Source: JAENVT01 sp031412355 (GTDB taxonomy: Bacteria > Actinomycetota > Acidimicrobiia > Acidimicrobiales > Ilumatobacteraceae). From it: 15,700 nt of DNA. The position numbers and the translations under genes are program-made. Each line of letters begins with the position of its first letter. The first letter of the stretch is position 1. Under the pieces are notes generated by a model. The model was not told the DNA's origin. It was given only the letters and a program-made list of their open reading frames with translations, and ran no database searches. The stretch covers positions 1 through 15,700 of the forward strand of contig JANOCR010000217.1 in assembly GCA_031412355.1 (NCBI GenBank), given 5' to 3'. Positions 9,300 to 15,051 of the stretch are shown here, piece by piece.

Positions 9300-10256
9300 C
9301 TACCCAGGGAGACCTGGCGCCAAGCCTCTCGTCGAGGCCGCAGCGCGGTGGTTGGTACGACGAGCCGCGATCCAGCGCCTGATCGCGAGGCCGGGAAGGA
9401 GCAGGAACGGGAGACCGAGACCGATCAGCAGCAGCGGCAGGCCGATTGACCGGCTGTATGCCGTGTCGCCACGCACCGTCGCGTCGACCGTCTTGCCGAC
9501 GTCGGACTGGCCGTTGCCGCCCTGGAAGTTTCCGACGACTGTCCGGCCGTCGATCGTCCACTCGGCGACGCAATCGGTACGGAACGTGGAGCCGAAACGG
9601 CGAGCGTGGCCCGACGAGTCGCAGGTCAGCACCGTCGCCTCCACGCGGGTGCCGAAGCCACGCTGGTACAGCAACCAGCAGCCGCCACCGACCAGTGCTG
9701 CGGGGATCGCCAGCAGCAGCGCCCAGACCGCTATGGCCGATGCGACTCGCCTCACAGGTCGCGCGGCCACGGGGGGCGGCTCGGGCTCGCTCGTCGCCGT
9801 CGGGGGGCGGCGGCTGATCGCTCGATCGACCAGCAGTGGGATGCCCTTCGTGCGCCACCACTCGACGTCGACGCCGGCGCCCGACATCCCGCCGTGGTCG
9901 AGGTGCTCGCGGTATACAGTGGACTCGTCGGTCTGATCGATGTCGACGCCTGCCACCTGGCGAAGACCGTCGACGAACGCCTCGCGCGCGGCCTCGGCAT
10001 TCGGCGGAGTCGGCGTAGTCGAGACGAGGTCGCGCAACGCGCTCCACGCGTGGGGATCCCCACGGAGCCCCCACTGGCGGTGGACGAGGTCGAACGCGTC
10101 GCCGAGCACGCCCTGACCCGGTTCGTCGGTGCGATGCCCGCACACCGGACATCGCAACACCTCGCTCCCCTCCGAGATGGGCTCGAGCGTGCTTCGATCC
10201 TTGGCGCAGCAATAGGCGGCGTACCCGTACTTGTCGAGCGTCGACAGCCCACCCAT
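9300..10256 (-). CDS. Hypothetical zinc-ribbon protein with two C-terminal membrane segments
   Basis: I do not recognise a named family. Counting from an upstream GTG at 10265 (321 aa), the N-terminus has CC (19-20) and CPVCGH (39-44), a likely four-Cys zinc ribbon. Residues 50-150 form a soluble, Trp-containing region. Residues 154-166 are rich in Pro and Glu. TM1 is about 176-200. Residues 203-272 look like a compact beta-rich extracytoplasmic domain with two Cys (TCDSSG and TDCVAEW), and TM2 is about 275-296 before a basic tail. The ATG at 10256 (318 aa) is preferred because the GTG lies 1 nt after the betC stop, but neither has a clear SD. It sits between betC and the glucan synthase with short gaps, so co-transcription is likely. 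A role as a membrane accessory or regulator of the synthase is speculation from position only. The gene call is supported by a coherent domain layout that the overlapping frames lack. Confidence 0.82.
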   Translation of the reverse strand: MGGLSTLDKYGYAAYCCAKDRSTLEPISEGSEVLRCPVCGHRTDEPGQGVLGDAFDLVHRQWGLRGDPHAWSALRDLVSTTPTPPNAEAAREAFVDGLRQVAGVDIDQTDESTVYREHLDHGGMSGAGVDVEWWRTKGIPLLVDRAISRRPPTATSEPEPPPVAARPVRRVASAIAVWALLLAIPAALVGGGCWLLYQRGFGTRVEATVLTCDSSGHARRFGSTFRTDCVAEWTIDGRTVVGNFQGGNGQSDVGKTVDATVRGDTAYSRSIGLPLLLIGLGLPFLLLPGLAIRRWIAARRTNHRAAASTRGLAPGLPG

Positions 10257-10266
10257 CTGCCGCACG

Positions 10267-11781
10267 CTACTTTGTCGTGCGACGCAGTCGCCGGGAAGCT
10301 TCGACAGCGTTCAAGTCGAGATGATTCCGCATGTACTGTCCCGAAGCGTCTTCGATCGGCTGGTAGTCCCACGACGTGTGGTGTCCCCTGCGCAGGGCTG
10401 TGTCCACGGTTCGCCGCGCGTGCTGGCTGGCGATCACCGCAGCCTTGAGATCGGCGGGCCGCCACCGCCGGGCGACTTCTGCCTCGAACTCTGCAACCGT
10501 CGCCGAGTGCTCGTCGAGACTGCACAGATTGACGAGCTCGTCCGGATCGGTACTGAGGTCGAAGAGCTGCGCCGGGTCGGCCTCGCAGAAGACGAACTTG
10601 AGGCTGCCCCGGCGGATCATCAGAATCGGGGCAATGGCTCCCTCGCCGAGATACTCGCCATAGACAACGCGCTGCGGATCGCGGCTGCCAGCGAGCAGAG
10701 GCACGAGACTGGTCCCATCCATCAGTTCCGGGCGATCGGCATCGGCGAGGTCGAGCAACGTAGGCATCACGTCAAGTAGCGACACGTTCTCCGGGGCGGT
10801 GCCGGGGGTGATGCCGGGACCAGCGACGATCAACGGAATGCGGCTGGCCCCCTCGAAGAAGTTCATCTTGTACCAGAGGCCGCGTTCGCCGAGCATGTCG
10901 CCGTGGTCGGCGGTGAACATCACGATCGTGTTATCGGCCATGCCACACTGCTCGAGCGTGGCGACGAGCGCCGCGACCCAGTCGTCCACGTAGGCGATCG
11001 AGGAATAGTACGCGTGGCGAGCGTTGCGGATCTGCGCCTCGGTGATCTCGGTCTCGTCCATCGCCGACACATGGCGCAGTCGGCGACTGTGTGGATCAAT
11101 TAGGTCGAACGGCAGCGGTCCGATGCGCGGCAGATCGATGGCGTCGTGGTCGTAGCGGTCCCAATACTCCTGGCGCATCGCGTACGGATCGTGCGGATGG
11201 GTGAACGACGCAGTCACCATCCACGGACGCTCATCGGAACTCCGCGCTAGATCGCGCAGCTTGCGGATGGTCCGAAATCCGACCTCGTCGTCGTAGTCGA
11301 GCTGATTGGTTGCCTCCGCGATCCCTGCGTTGACCACGCTGTCCATGTTGTGGAACCACCAGTCGAAACGCCCATCGGCGTCGTCCCAGTTCGGCGTCCA
11401 TCCAAAGTCGGCCGGATAGATGTCGGTCGTCAGCCGCTCCTCGAAACCATGTAGCTGATCTGGACCGACGAAGTGCATCTTGCCTGCCAAGCAGGTCTGA
11501 TAGCCGGCGTTGCGCAGGTGGTGAGCGAACGTCGGGATCGACGCGGCAAATTCGGAGGCGTTGTCAAAGGCTCCAATTCGCGAGTTCATCTGGCCGGACA
11601 TCATCGAAAACCGCGCCGGAGCACACAACGGACTGTTGCTGTACATCGACGTGAACTGCACTCCGCGGTCAGCGAGACGCTCCAACGCCGGCGCCCGCAC
11701 AACCCCATGTCCGTAGCTCGGCAGGAACGAAGCGCCCAACTGGTCCGCCATCACGAGGAGAAGATTCGGCTGCTGACTCAT
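10267..11781 (-). CDS. betC: Choline-sulfatase (BetC-like type I sulfatase)
   Basis: The 504-residue protein has the alkaline-phosphatase-fold sulfatase layout. LLLVMADQLG (D13, Q14) carries metal ligands. The CAPAR signature at 53-57 places C53 as the residue converted to formylglycine, and GKMHF holds an active-site Lys. FTADHGDMLGERGLWYKMNFFEG is the distal metal and substrate region. The C-terminus (SWDYQP..., then YMRNHLDLNAVEASRRLRR) matches the tail found in choline-sulfatases, which separates it from generic arylsulfatases, and the length is normal for BetC. Known BetC enzymes hydrolyse choline-O-sulfate in the cytosol to choline and sulfate, feeding glycine-betaine synthesis or sulfur supply; no signal peptide is visible here, which agrees. 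Formylglycine maturation needs a sulfatase-modifying enzyme not present in the window. The ATG at 11779-11781 lacks a good SD. Its stop lies 10 nt before the next gene, so it leads a probable operon. No betA, betB, betI or choline-transport gene is adjacent, which is unusual. Confidence 0.9.
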   Translation of the reverse strand: MSQQPNLLLVMADQLGASFLPSYGHGVVRAPALERLADRGVQFTSMYSNSPLCAPARFSMMSGQMNSRIGAFDNASEFAASIPTFAHHLRNAGYQTCLAGKMHFVGPDQLHGFEERLTTDIYPADFGWTPNWDDADGRFDWWFHNMDSVVNAGIAEATNQLDYDDEVGFRTIRKLRDLARSSDERPWMVTASFTHPHDPYAMRQEYWDRYDHDAIDLPRIGPLPFDLIDPHSRRLRHVSAMDETEITEAQIRNARHAYYSSIAYVDDWVAALVATLEQCGMADNTIVMFTADHGDMLGERGLWYKMNFFEGASRIPLIVAGPGITPGTAPENVSLLDVMPTLLDLADADRPELMDGTSLVPLLAGSRDPQRVVYGEYLGEGAIAPILMIRRGSLKFVFCEADPAQLFDLSTDPDELVNLCSLDEHSATVAEFEAEVARRWRPADLKAAVIASQHARRTVDTALRRGHHTSWDYQPIEDASGQYMRNHLDLNAVEASRRLRRTTK

Positions 11782-12022
11782 CGGCTACGCAGACTATGCC
11801 CGGGCGGTCGACCGGCCCGGACTGACCCTGTCCAGTCAGGAGCTTAGAAATTCTGGGCAGCACCCTGGATTGCAGAAAGTGCTGCGCCACCTGCGGTACA
11901 AGCCGATTCCTGGTTGCCAAATTGGCGCTCAAGTCCGGGCTGGACTCGACCGATATTTGACGGTGGCGCCTATTCGCCTGCTAAGAACTTGTCGGGCGCA
12001 GAACAATCGGGGGTCCGGTTCA
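11782..12022. promoter_or_regulatory. Divergent intergenic region between betC and the CAP-repeat gene, with several short dyads
   Basis: No gene is supported here. Three inverted repeats are visible: CCGGGC (11800-11805) with GCCCGG (11815-11820) around a GGTCGACC core; CTGAC (11822-11826) with GTCAG (11835-11839), 8 nt apart; and GCAGCAC (11857-11863) with GTGCTGC (11879-11885), 15 nt apart. The last has arm centres 22 bp apart, two helical turns. On the minus strand CATAGT, about 11 nt before the betC ATG, could be a -10 box giving a very short leader, but no convincing -35 is seen. These are candidates for an operator controlling betC. None matches a site I can name. Confidence 0.35.
11957..11986 (+). 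promoter_or_regulatory. Possible promoter of the RLxDTR/CAP gene
   Basis: TTGACG at 11957-11962 is a 5/6 match to a -35 box. It is followed after 18 nt by CTAAGA, or after 19 nt by TAAGAA, a poor -10. It would give a leader of roughly 30 nt before the ATG at 12023. The spacing is long and the -10 weak, so this is tentative. Confidence 0.3.
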
Positions 12023-13684
12023 ATGCAACGGTACGAGGGATCGCGCCCAGCGCGCTGGTTGACGCGCAATCGGTTGAAGAAGGTCGCAGCAGGGGCAGTG
12101 TGCGGCGGCCTTGCGGCGGTGGCATCGGTGGGTGGGGGAAGCACTGTTGATGCAGCACCCCTCGCGTCAGCGGCCTACGTGCCGGTGCAGCCATGCCGCT
12201 TGGCAGACACTCGCAGTGGCGGCGGGTATGCACGCGTCGACGCCGTGACCGTGCAGATTCCTGCGCGAGGAGTGTGCGGCATCCCCGCCAACGCGACCTC
12301 GGTTGCCTTGACGTTGACCGTGGTCAGTCCAGCAGCCGCCGGGTTCCTAACGGCCTGGCCGGCGAGTCAGGCACGGCCTGTCGTTTCGAACGTTAACTTC
12401 CAGGCCGGCCAGATCCGCGCCAATGGCTCCATCACGCGGCTCGATTCGGCAGGAGCCCTTCGAGTGTTCACATCGGTTCCGACAAACGTGGTCGTAGACG
12501 TCGTTGGAGCGTTCGTACCGGCCAACGCCGCTGCCGCAGGGAGGTTCGTCGCTCAACCCTCGACCCGCCTCTACGACTCGCGTTCCGGGCCGACGCTCGC
12601 GCCCGGCGCCACGAAGACGTTGCCGCTGCCTGCCGGAGTCCCGGCCGATGCCGTGGCCATGGCCCTCAACGTCACAATCACGGAATCCTCCGCAGCCGGC
12701 TTCGTCACCGAGTTCCCCGCCGGTCGCCCAATGCCGATGTCCTCGATTCTGAACGTAGATCAAGCGGGTCAAACCCGGGCGGCATCGGGCATCTTCCCAG
12801 TGTCGTCAGCCGGCGTGTCGTTGTACCTCTCCGGCGGTGGCCACATCGTCGTCGATCTTCTCGGATACTTCACCGGCCCATCAGCCGGCTCTGGAACCGA
12901 TGGGCTGTACACGGCCTACGACCCGACTCGCCTGCTCGACACCCGCGGTCAGAGCCCGCTCGGCAACGGCGTGCCGCTGTACCCCGGTGGCGGTCTGGAG
13001 CTCGCCGTCTCGCAAGGTGGGTCGATCGCCTACAACGTCACCTCCGTCGGTGGCACCGGCGGATACATCACGGCACTCCCCGCTGGGACCCCGCGGCCGA
13101 ACACGTCGACGGTCAACTCAGTCGGCGGGGGCGACGTCGTCGCGAACTTCGCCATCACCCAGGTCTCGAATCGCGGTCTCGGCTTCTTCAGCCAATCGCA
13201 GACCGACCTGCTCGCCGACCTGCAGGGCTGGTTCTCCGGTCCCTCGGCGACCGCCACGCAACCGCCGCCCGCGAACACTCCACCTCCCGCACCGCAGGTC
13301 GGCTTCTCGCCGTGCATCAGCGACGGACTGTCGTCGCTGAATGCGACGCGCGCCGCCATCGGAGTAGCACCACTTGCCCTCAATCCCGGTGCTCAGGCCT
13401 TTGCCTGTGCGTACGCATTGCAGCTGGCGCAGGCCAACAGCGGGCTCGTCCACTCCAACAGCGCGAGCCGCGATGCGGCCGTCGGATGCCCGACGGGCGA
13501 GAACCTCGCTGCGGCCTCAGGAACGTCGCCTTCGGTCTTGATATCGATGTGGTACAACTCTGCACCACACATGGCCAACGTGAAGAACGCCATCTACCGC
13601 GGCGCCGGGCTGGGCTTCGTCGTGCGCACCGACTCGTCGGGCAACCAGGTCATGTACGGCTCCACCGTGTTCGCCCTCTGCTGA
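12023..13684 (+). CDS. Secreted protein: three RLxDTR repeats plus C-terminal CAP/SCP (YkwD-like) domain
   Basis: The product is 553 residues from the ATG at 12023. The start is chosen because it gives a proper signal peptide: a basic n-region (RLTRNRLKK-like), a hydrophobic AAGAVCGGLAAVASVGG core and Ala-rich cleavage candidates near residues 44-51. The mature part has three repeats at about 52-166, 175-284 and 296-404. Each opens with RLADTR, RLYDSR or RLLDTR and closes with VDVVGAF, VDLLGYF or ADLQGWF. A PPPANTPPPAP linker (414-424) follows. Residues 426-553 are a CAP domain: LNATRAAIGVAPLALN, H477 in LVHS, E493 in GENLA, W510, H516 in SAPHMANV, and a closing GAGLGFVV...YGSTVFALC. Four Cys (431, 462, 489, 553) could form two disulfides. 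It probably acts outside the cell or on the wall; bacterial CAP domains have no single agreed activity. The SD is weak (GGGGG about 9 nt upstream). An upstream TTG at 11870 would spoil the signal peptide. Confidence 0.9.
   Translation: MQRYEGSRPARWLTRNRLKKVAAGAVCGGLAAVASVGGGSTVDAAPLASAAYVPVQPCRLADTRSGGGYARVDAVTVQIPARGVCGIPANATSVALTLTVVSPAAAGFLTAWPASQARPVVSNVNFQAGQIRANGSITRLDSAGALRVFTSVPTNVVVDVVGAFVPANAAAAGRFVAQPSTRLYDSRSGPTLAPGATKTLPLPAGVPADAVAMALNVTITESSAAGFVTEFPAGRPMPMSSILNVDQAGQTRAASGIFPVSSAGVSLYLSGGGHIVVDLLGYFTGPSAGSGTDGLYTAYDPTRLLDTRGQSPLGNGVPLYPGGGLELAVSQGGSIAYNVTSVGGTGGYITALPAGTPRPNTSTVNSVGGGDVVANFAITQVSNRGLGFFSQSQTDLLADLQGWFSGPSATATQPPPANTPPPAPQVGFSPCISDGLSSLNATRAAIGVAPLALNPGAQAFACAYALQLAQANSGLVHSNSASRDAAVGCPTGENLAAASGTSPSVLISMWYNSAPHMANVKNAIYRGAGLGFVVRTDSSGNQVMYGSTVFALC
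12176..13234 (+). repeat. Three tandem RLxDTR protein repeats
   Basis: Three homologous units occupy 12176-12520, 12545-12874 and 12908-13234. The RLxD(T/S)R motifs start at codons 59, 182 and 303 of the 553-residue protein, a period of 123 and 121 residues. Each unit has the same internal order: RLxDTR, a Gly/Pro segment, a VALTLTV-, MALNVTI- or AYNVTSV-like strand, an xGxxTxxPAGxxRP-like loop, a VNxxxGQ-like stretch and a closing V/ADLxGxF strand. The copies have diverged at DNA level, so this is an old duplication. Confidence 0.85.
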
Positions 13685-13704
13685 GTACCAGCCGCTGCTG
13701 AACC

Positions 13705-13830
13705 CCATGACCCTCGGTCTCGGCATCGATCAGGCCGAGGCTCGCTCATCCCGTGTTCTGGTTGCTGGCTCTCAGCTTCGTCAGCTACACGTTGTTCACG
13801 TCGCTGATCGGTGCGAGTGCTAACTGTCAC
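13705..13830 (+). pseudogene. Possible remnant of an MFS transporter gene
   Basis: Directly after the CAP gene stop, the frame through 13741-13824 reads LAHPVFWLLALSFVSYTLF then TSLIGASAN. This resembles the start of a central MFS helix (the xFWLLALxF pattern). In the neighbouring frame, 13707-13745 reads TLGLGIDQAEAR, a loop that could precede it after a one-base slip. No start, SD or adequate length is present. It may be the leftover of a transporter gene lost in a rearrangement beside the CAP gene. The match is from pattern memory only and could be chance in GC-rich DNA. Confidence 0.3.
13712..13740 (+). terminator. Weak GC-rich hairpin after the CAP gene
   Basis: CCTCGG (13712-13717) can pair with CCGAGG (13735-13740), or CTCGGC (13719-13724) with GCCGAG (13734-13739). 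The stems exclude each other and no T-run follows. It lies 28 nt after the stop, where a terminator is expected, but the support is thin. Confidence 0.3.
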
Positions 13831-13857
13831 AGCCATACCGCTTGCAAAAGTTAGCAC
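13817..13857 (+). promoter_or_regulatory. Operator-like inverted repeat across the promoter of the phasin-like gene
   Basis: GTGCTAACT (13817-13825) and AGTTAGCAC (13849-13857) are a perfect 9-bp inverted repeat separated by 23 nt, with centres 32 bp apart (about three turns). The right arm lies in the spacer between the -35 and -10 boxes. The left arm is part of GAGTGCTAA (13815-13823), identical to the right half of the CIRCE element bound by HrcA. Here the halves are everted and widely spaced, so it is not a normal CIRCE. A repressor site is a reasonable inference. Confidence 0.5.
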
Positions 13858-13869
13858 AGTGGGTACGAT
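13842..13869 (+). promoter_or_regulatory. Probable promoter of the phasin-like gene
   Basis: TTGCAA (13842-13847) and TACGAT (13864-13869) are separated by 16 nt; each matches four of six consensus bases. Transcription would start near 13876, leaving a leader of about 50 nt before the ATG at 13928. Confidence 0.5.
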
Positions 13870-13912
13870 GACACCGAGCCCAAGAGGGCCCCGGACAGAG
13901 CCGACAAGGCTC

Positions 13913-13921
13913 GGAGGAGGT
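13913..13921 (+). promoter_or_regulatory. Strong ribosome binding site deciding the start at 13928
   Basis: GGAGGAGGT ends 6 nt before the ATG at 13928. This favours that start over an upstream in-frame ATG at 13868 and a GTG at 13811, both of which would make the promoter region coding. Confidence 0.85.
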
Positions 13922-13927
13922 AGCGGA

Positions 13928-14263
13928 ATGACTACCGCACTCACCACCATCAAGAAGTTGCAGGACGAGTATCTCGCGACGCTGACCCGCGTCGAGGAGC
14001 CCGTTCTGAAAGTCACCGGCATGGCCGTCGAGGCCGTCGGCCAGTACGTCCCCGAGCGACCGCAGTGGGCGTTTCTCGACCAGGTGCCAACGATGACGGA
14101 GATCGTCGACAGCCAGTTGAAGTTCCGTCAGCGGGTCGTCGACGAGCAGACCGCCTTCGTGCGCAAGCTGATGAAGGCGATGACCCCGGCAAAGCCAAGC
14201 GCTGCAACTCGGGTCGCCGCCAAGGCCTCCCCGGTACGCCGGGCCCGGGCCGCAGCAGCCTGA
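13928..14263 (+). CDS. Small helical phasin-like protein with basic Ala/Lys/Arg tail
   Basis: The protein is 111 residues from the ATG set by the strong SD. Residues 1-40 form an amphipathic helix (TTIKKLQDEYLATLTRVEEPVLK). Residues 42-54 are a Pro/Trp break (PERPQWAFLDQVP). Residues 55-85 form a second helix whose SQLKFRQRVVDEQTAFVRKLMKAM resembles the QxxF...DxQxxF helix of phasins. The tail from 86 is Ala-, Lys- and Arg-rich, as in actinobacterial HBHA- or histone-like tails. There is no signal peptide or TM helix, so it is cytosolic. Phasins coat polyhydroxyalkanoate or lipid granules and basic tails often bind DNA or polyanions; which applies cannot be decided. It has its own promoter, overlapped by the inverted repeat at 13817-13857, and it ends at a shared terminator, so it is a single-gene unit. 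The gene call is firm and the function tentative. Confidence 0.8.
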   Translation: MTTALTTIKKLQDEYLATLTRVEEPVLKVTGMAVEAVGQYVPERPQWAFLDQVPTMTEIVDSQLKFRQRVVDEQTAFVRKLMKAMTPAKPSAATRVAAKASPVRRARAAAA

Positions 14264-14272
14264 TCCTGCATC

Positions 14273-14324
14273 GCTAGCGGAGTGTTTCCGTCCACCTCGG
14301 GTGGGCGACCAACACTCCGCTAGC
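14273..14324. terminator. Strong bidirectional hairpin terminator between convergent genes
   Basis: A perfect 14-bp outer stem pairs GCTAGCGGAGTGTT (14273-14286) with AACACTCCGCTAGC (14311-14324). Inside, 14289-14296 pairs with 14300-14307 (CCACC/GGTGG extended, one G-T pair) around a TCG loop, with a small 2/3-nt internal bulge. It starts 10 nt after the phasin-like stop. The TAG stop of the convergent ArsR-rhodanese gene (14320-14322) lies inside the right arm. No U-tract follows on either strand, as is common for actinobacterial terminators. Confidence 0.85.
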
Positions 14325-14985
14325 CGGCAATCTCGATCGGCAGATTGGCGCGCTGCCACTCGGGAAAGCCGTCCTCGAGCCTTCGCGCGGCACGCCCGCG
14401 GCGGCGGAGTAGTCGGACGGCGTCGTCGGCGAACACGCAGTAAGGGCCACGACAGTACGCGACGACCTCGACCTCGGCAGGTAGGCGCTTCATGTTTGCG
14501 GCGAGCTCGTCGATCGGGATCGAGCGCGCCCCTGGGATGTGACCCGCCGCGTGTTCGGCAGCCGGTCGAACGTCGATCACCACGACGTCGCCGGCGGCGA
14601 TGCGTTCGGCGAGTTCGTCGCGACCGATCTGCTCCAATCGAGTTCGGTCGCCCATGTACGCGGCCGCGAGTTCGTCGATCTGTTCGTGATGGGCTGCCGC
14701 CACGTCACGCAAGGCCGCCCACAGGTCGGCGACACGCGCTGAGACGAGCCGGTAGTAGATCCGCGTGCCCTCGCGTCGGGTCGTCACCAGGCCGGCAGTG
14801 GCGAGAACACGAAGATGGAACGACGTGTTGGCGACGCTCTGGCCGATCTCTGCAGACAGCTCATCGACGTGGCGCTCGCCCTGCGCGAGCACATCGATCA
14901 GCTCGGCGCGGCGTCCGTTGCCGAGCGCCTTGGCGACTTCCCCGAACGCATCGAACAACGCTTCCTTCGCTTGTCGATCACCCAC
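14320..14985 (-). CDS. ArsR-family transcriptional regulator fused to a rhodanese domain
   Basis: The protein is 221 residues. Residues 8-100 are an ArsR winged helix: ALGNGRRAELIDVLAQGERHVDELSAEIGQSVANTSFHLRVLATAGLVTTRREGTRIYYRL in outline, with recognition helix at about 50-63 and wing at 70-80. Residues 115-221 are a rhodanese domain with VIDVRPAAEHAAGHIPGA (137-153) and the active-site loop CRGPYC (178-183). The only two Cys are C178 and C183. The ArsR half lacks the CVC metal box and the HTH cysteine pair of BigR/SqrR-type sulfide sensors, so sensing probably uses a persulfide or disulfide at the rhodanese loop. The GTG start at 14985 is set by GAGGAGG 5 nt upstream. It is divergent from the persulfide-dioxygenase-like gene and probably represses both itself and that gene through the dyads in the shared spacer. 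The domain call is secure; ligand and mechanism are inferred. Confidence 0.95.
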   Translation of the reverse strand: MGDRQAKEALFDAFGEVAKALGNGRRAELIDVLAQGERHVDELSAEIGQSVANTSFHLRVLATAGLVTTRREGTRIYYRLVSARVADLWAALRDVAAAHHEQIDELAAAYMGDRTRLEQIGRDELAERIAAGDVVVIDVRPAAEHAAGHIPGARSIPIDELAANMKRLPAEVEVVAYCRGPYCVFADDAVRLLRRRGRAARRLEDGFPEWQRANLPIEIAG

Positions 14986-14990
14986 CGCAG

Positions 14991-14997
14991 CCTCCTC
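14991..14997 (-). promoter_or_regulatory. Ribosome binding site deciding the GTG start of the ArsR-rhodanese gene
   Basis: On the minus strand GAGGAGG lies 5 nt before GTG at 14985-14983. No ATG is in a better position. Confidence 0.85.
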
Positions 14998-15007
14998 AAA
15001 GAACCAC

Positions 15008-15038
15008 TTGACAATCTACACATCCGTCGGTCTATATT
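15008..15038 (+). promoter_or_regulatory. Promoter of the MBL-fold (persulfide-dioxygenase-like) gene
   Basis: TTGACA (15008-15013, perfect -35) and TATATT (15033-15038, 5/6 -10) are separated by 19 nt, or 18 if CTATAT is used. The long spacer suggests low basal use or a regulator-distorted promoter. Confidence 0.65.
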
Positions 15039-15041
15039 CAA
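15013..15041 (-). promoter_or_regulatory. Overlapping promoter of the ArsR-rhodanese gene
   Basis: On the minus strand TTGAAT (15041-15036) and TAGATT (15018-15013) are separated by 17 nt, four of six matches each. The boxes interlock with the plus-strand promoter, so one bound protein could block both. Confidence 0.5.
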
Positions 15042-15051
15042 GACATTACTT

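Noticed and set aside
9214..10212. Minus-strand 332-codon frame overlapping the zinc-ribbon protein
   Set aside because: It is Arg-rich with no TM or motif and overlaps the glucan synthase start. The 9300-10256 frame has a zinc ribbon and two clean TM helices.
11870..12022. N-terminal extension of the CAP gene from a TTG at 11870
   Set aside because: It would add 51 residues before a good signal peptide and has no SD. The ATG at 12023 gives a normal secretion signal.
13707..13820. 37-codon ORF from an ATG just after the CAP gene
   Set aside because: No SD, no fold. The neighbouring frame looks more like a transporter fragment, so this is not called as a gene.
13815..13857. Standard CIRCE element (HrcA operator)
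   Set aside because: CIRCE is TTAGCACTC-N9-GAGTGCTAA. Here the half-sites are in the opposite order, 25 nt or more apart, and the right half matches only seven of nine bases.
14273..14324. Terminal inverted repeat of an insertion sequence
   Set aside because: Both arms are only 24 nt apart with an inner stem between them, so a hairpin terminator between convergent genes explains it. No transposase is in the window.
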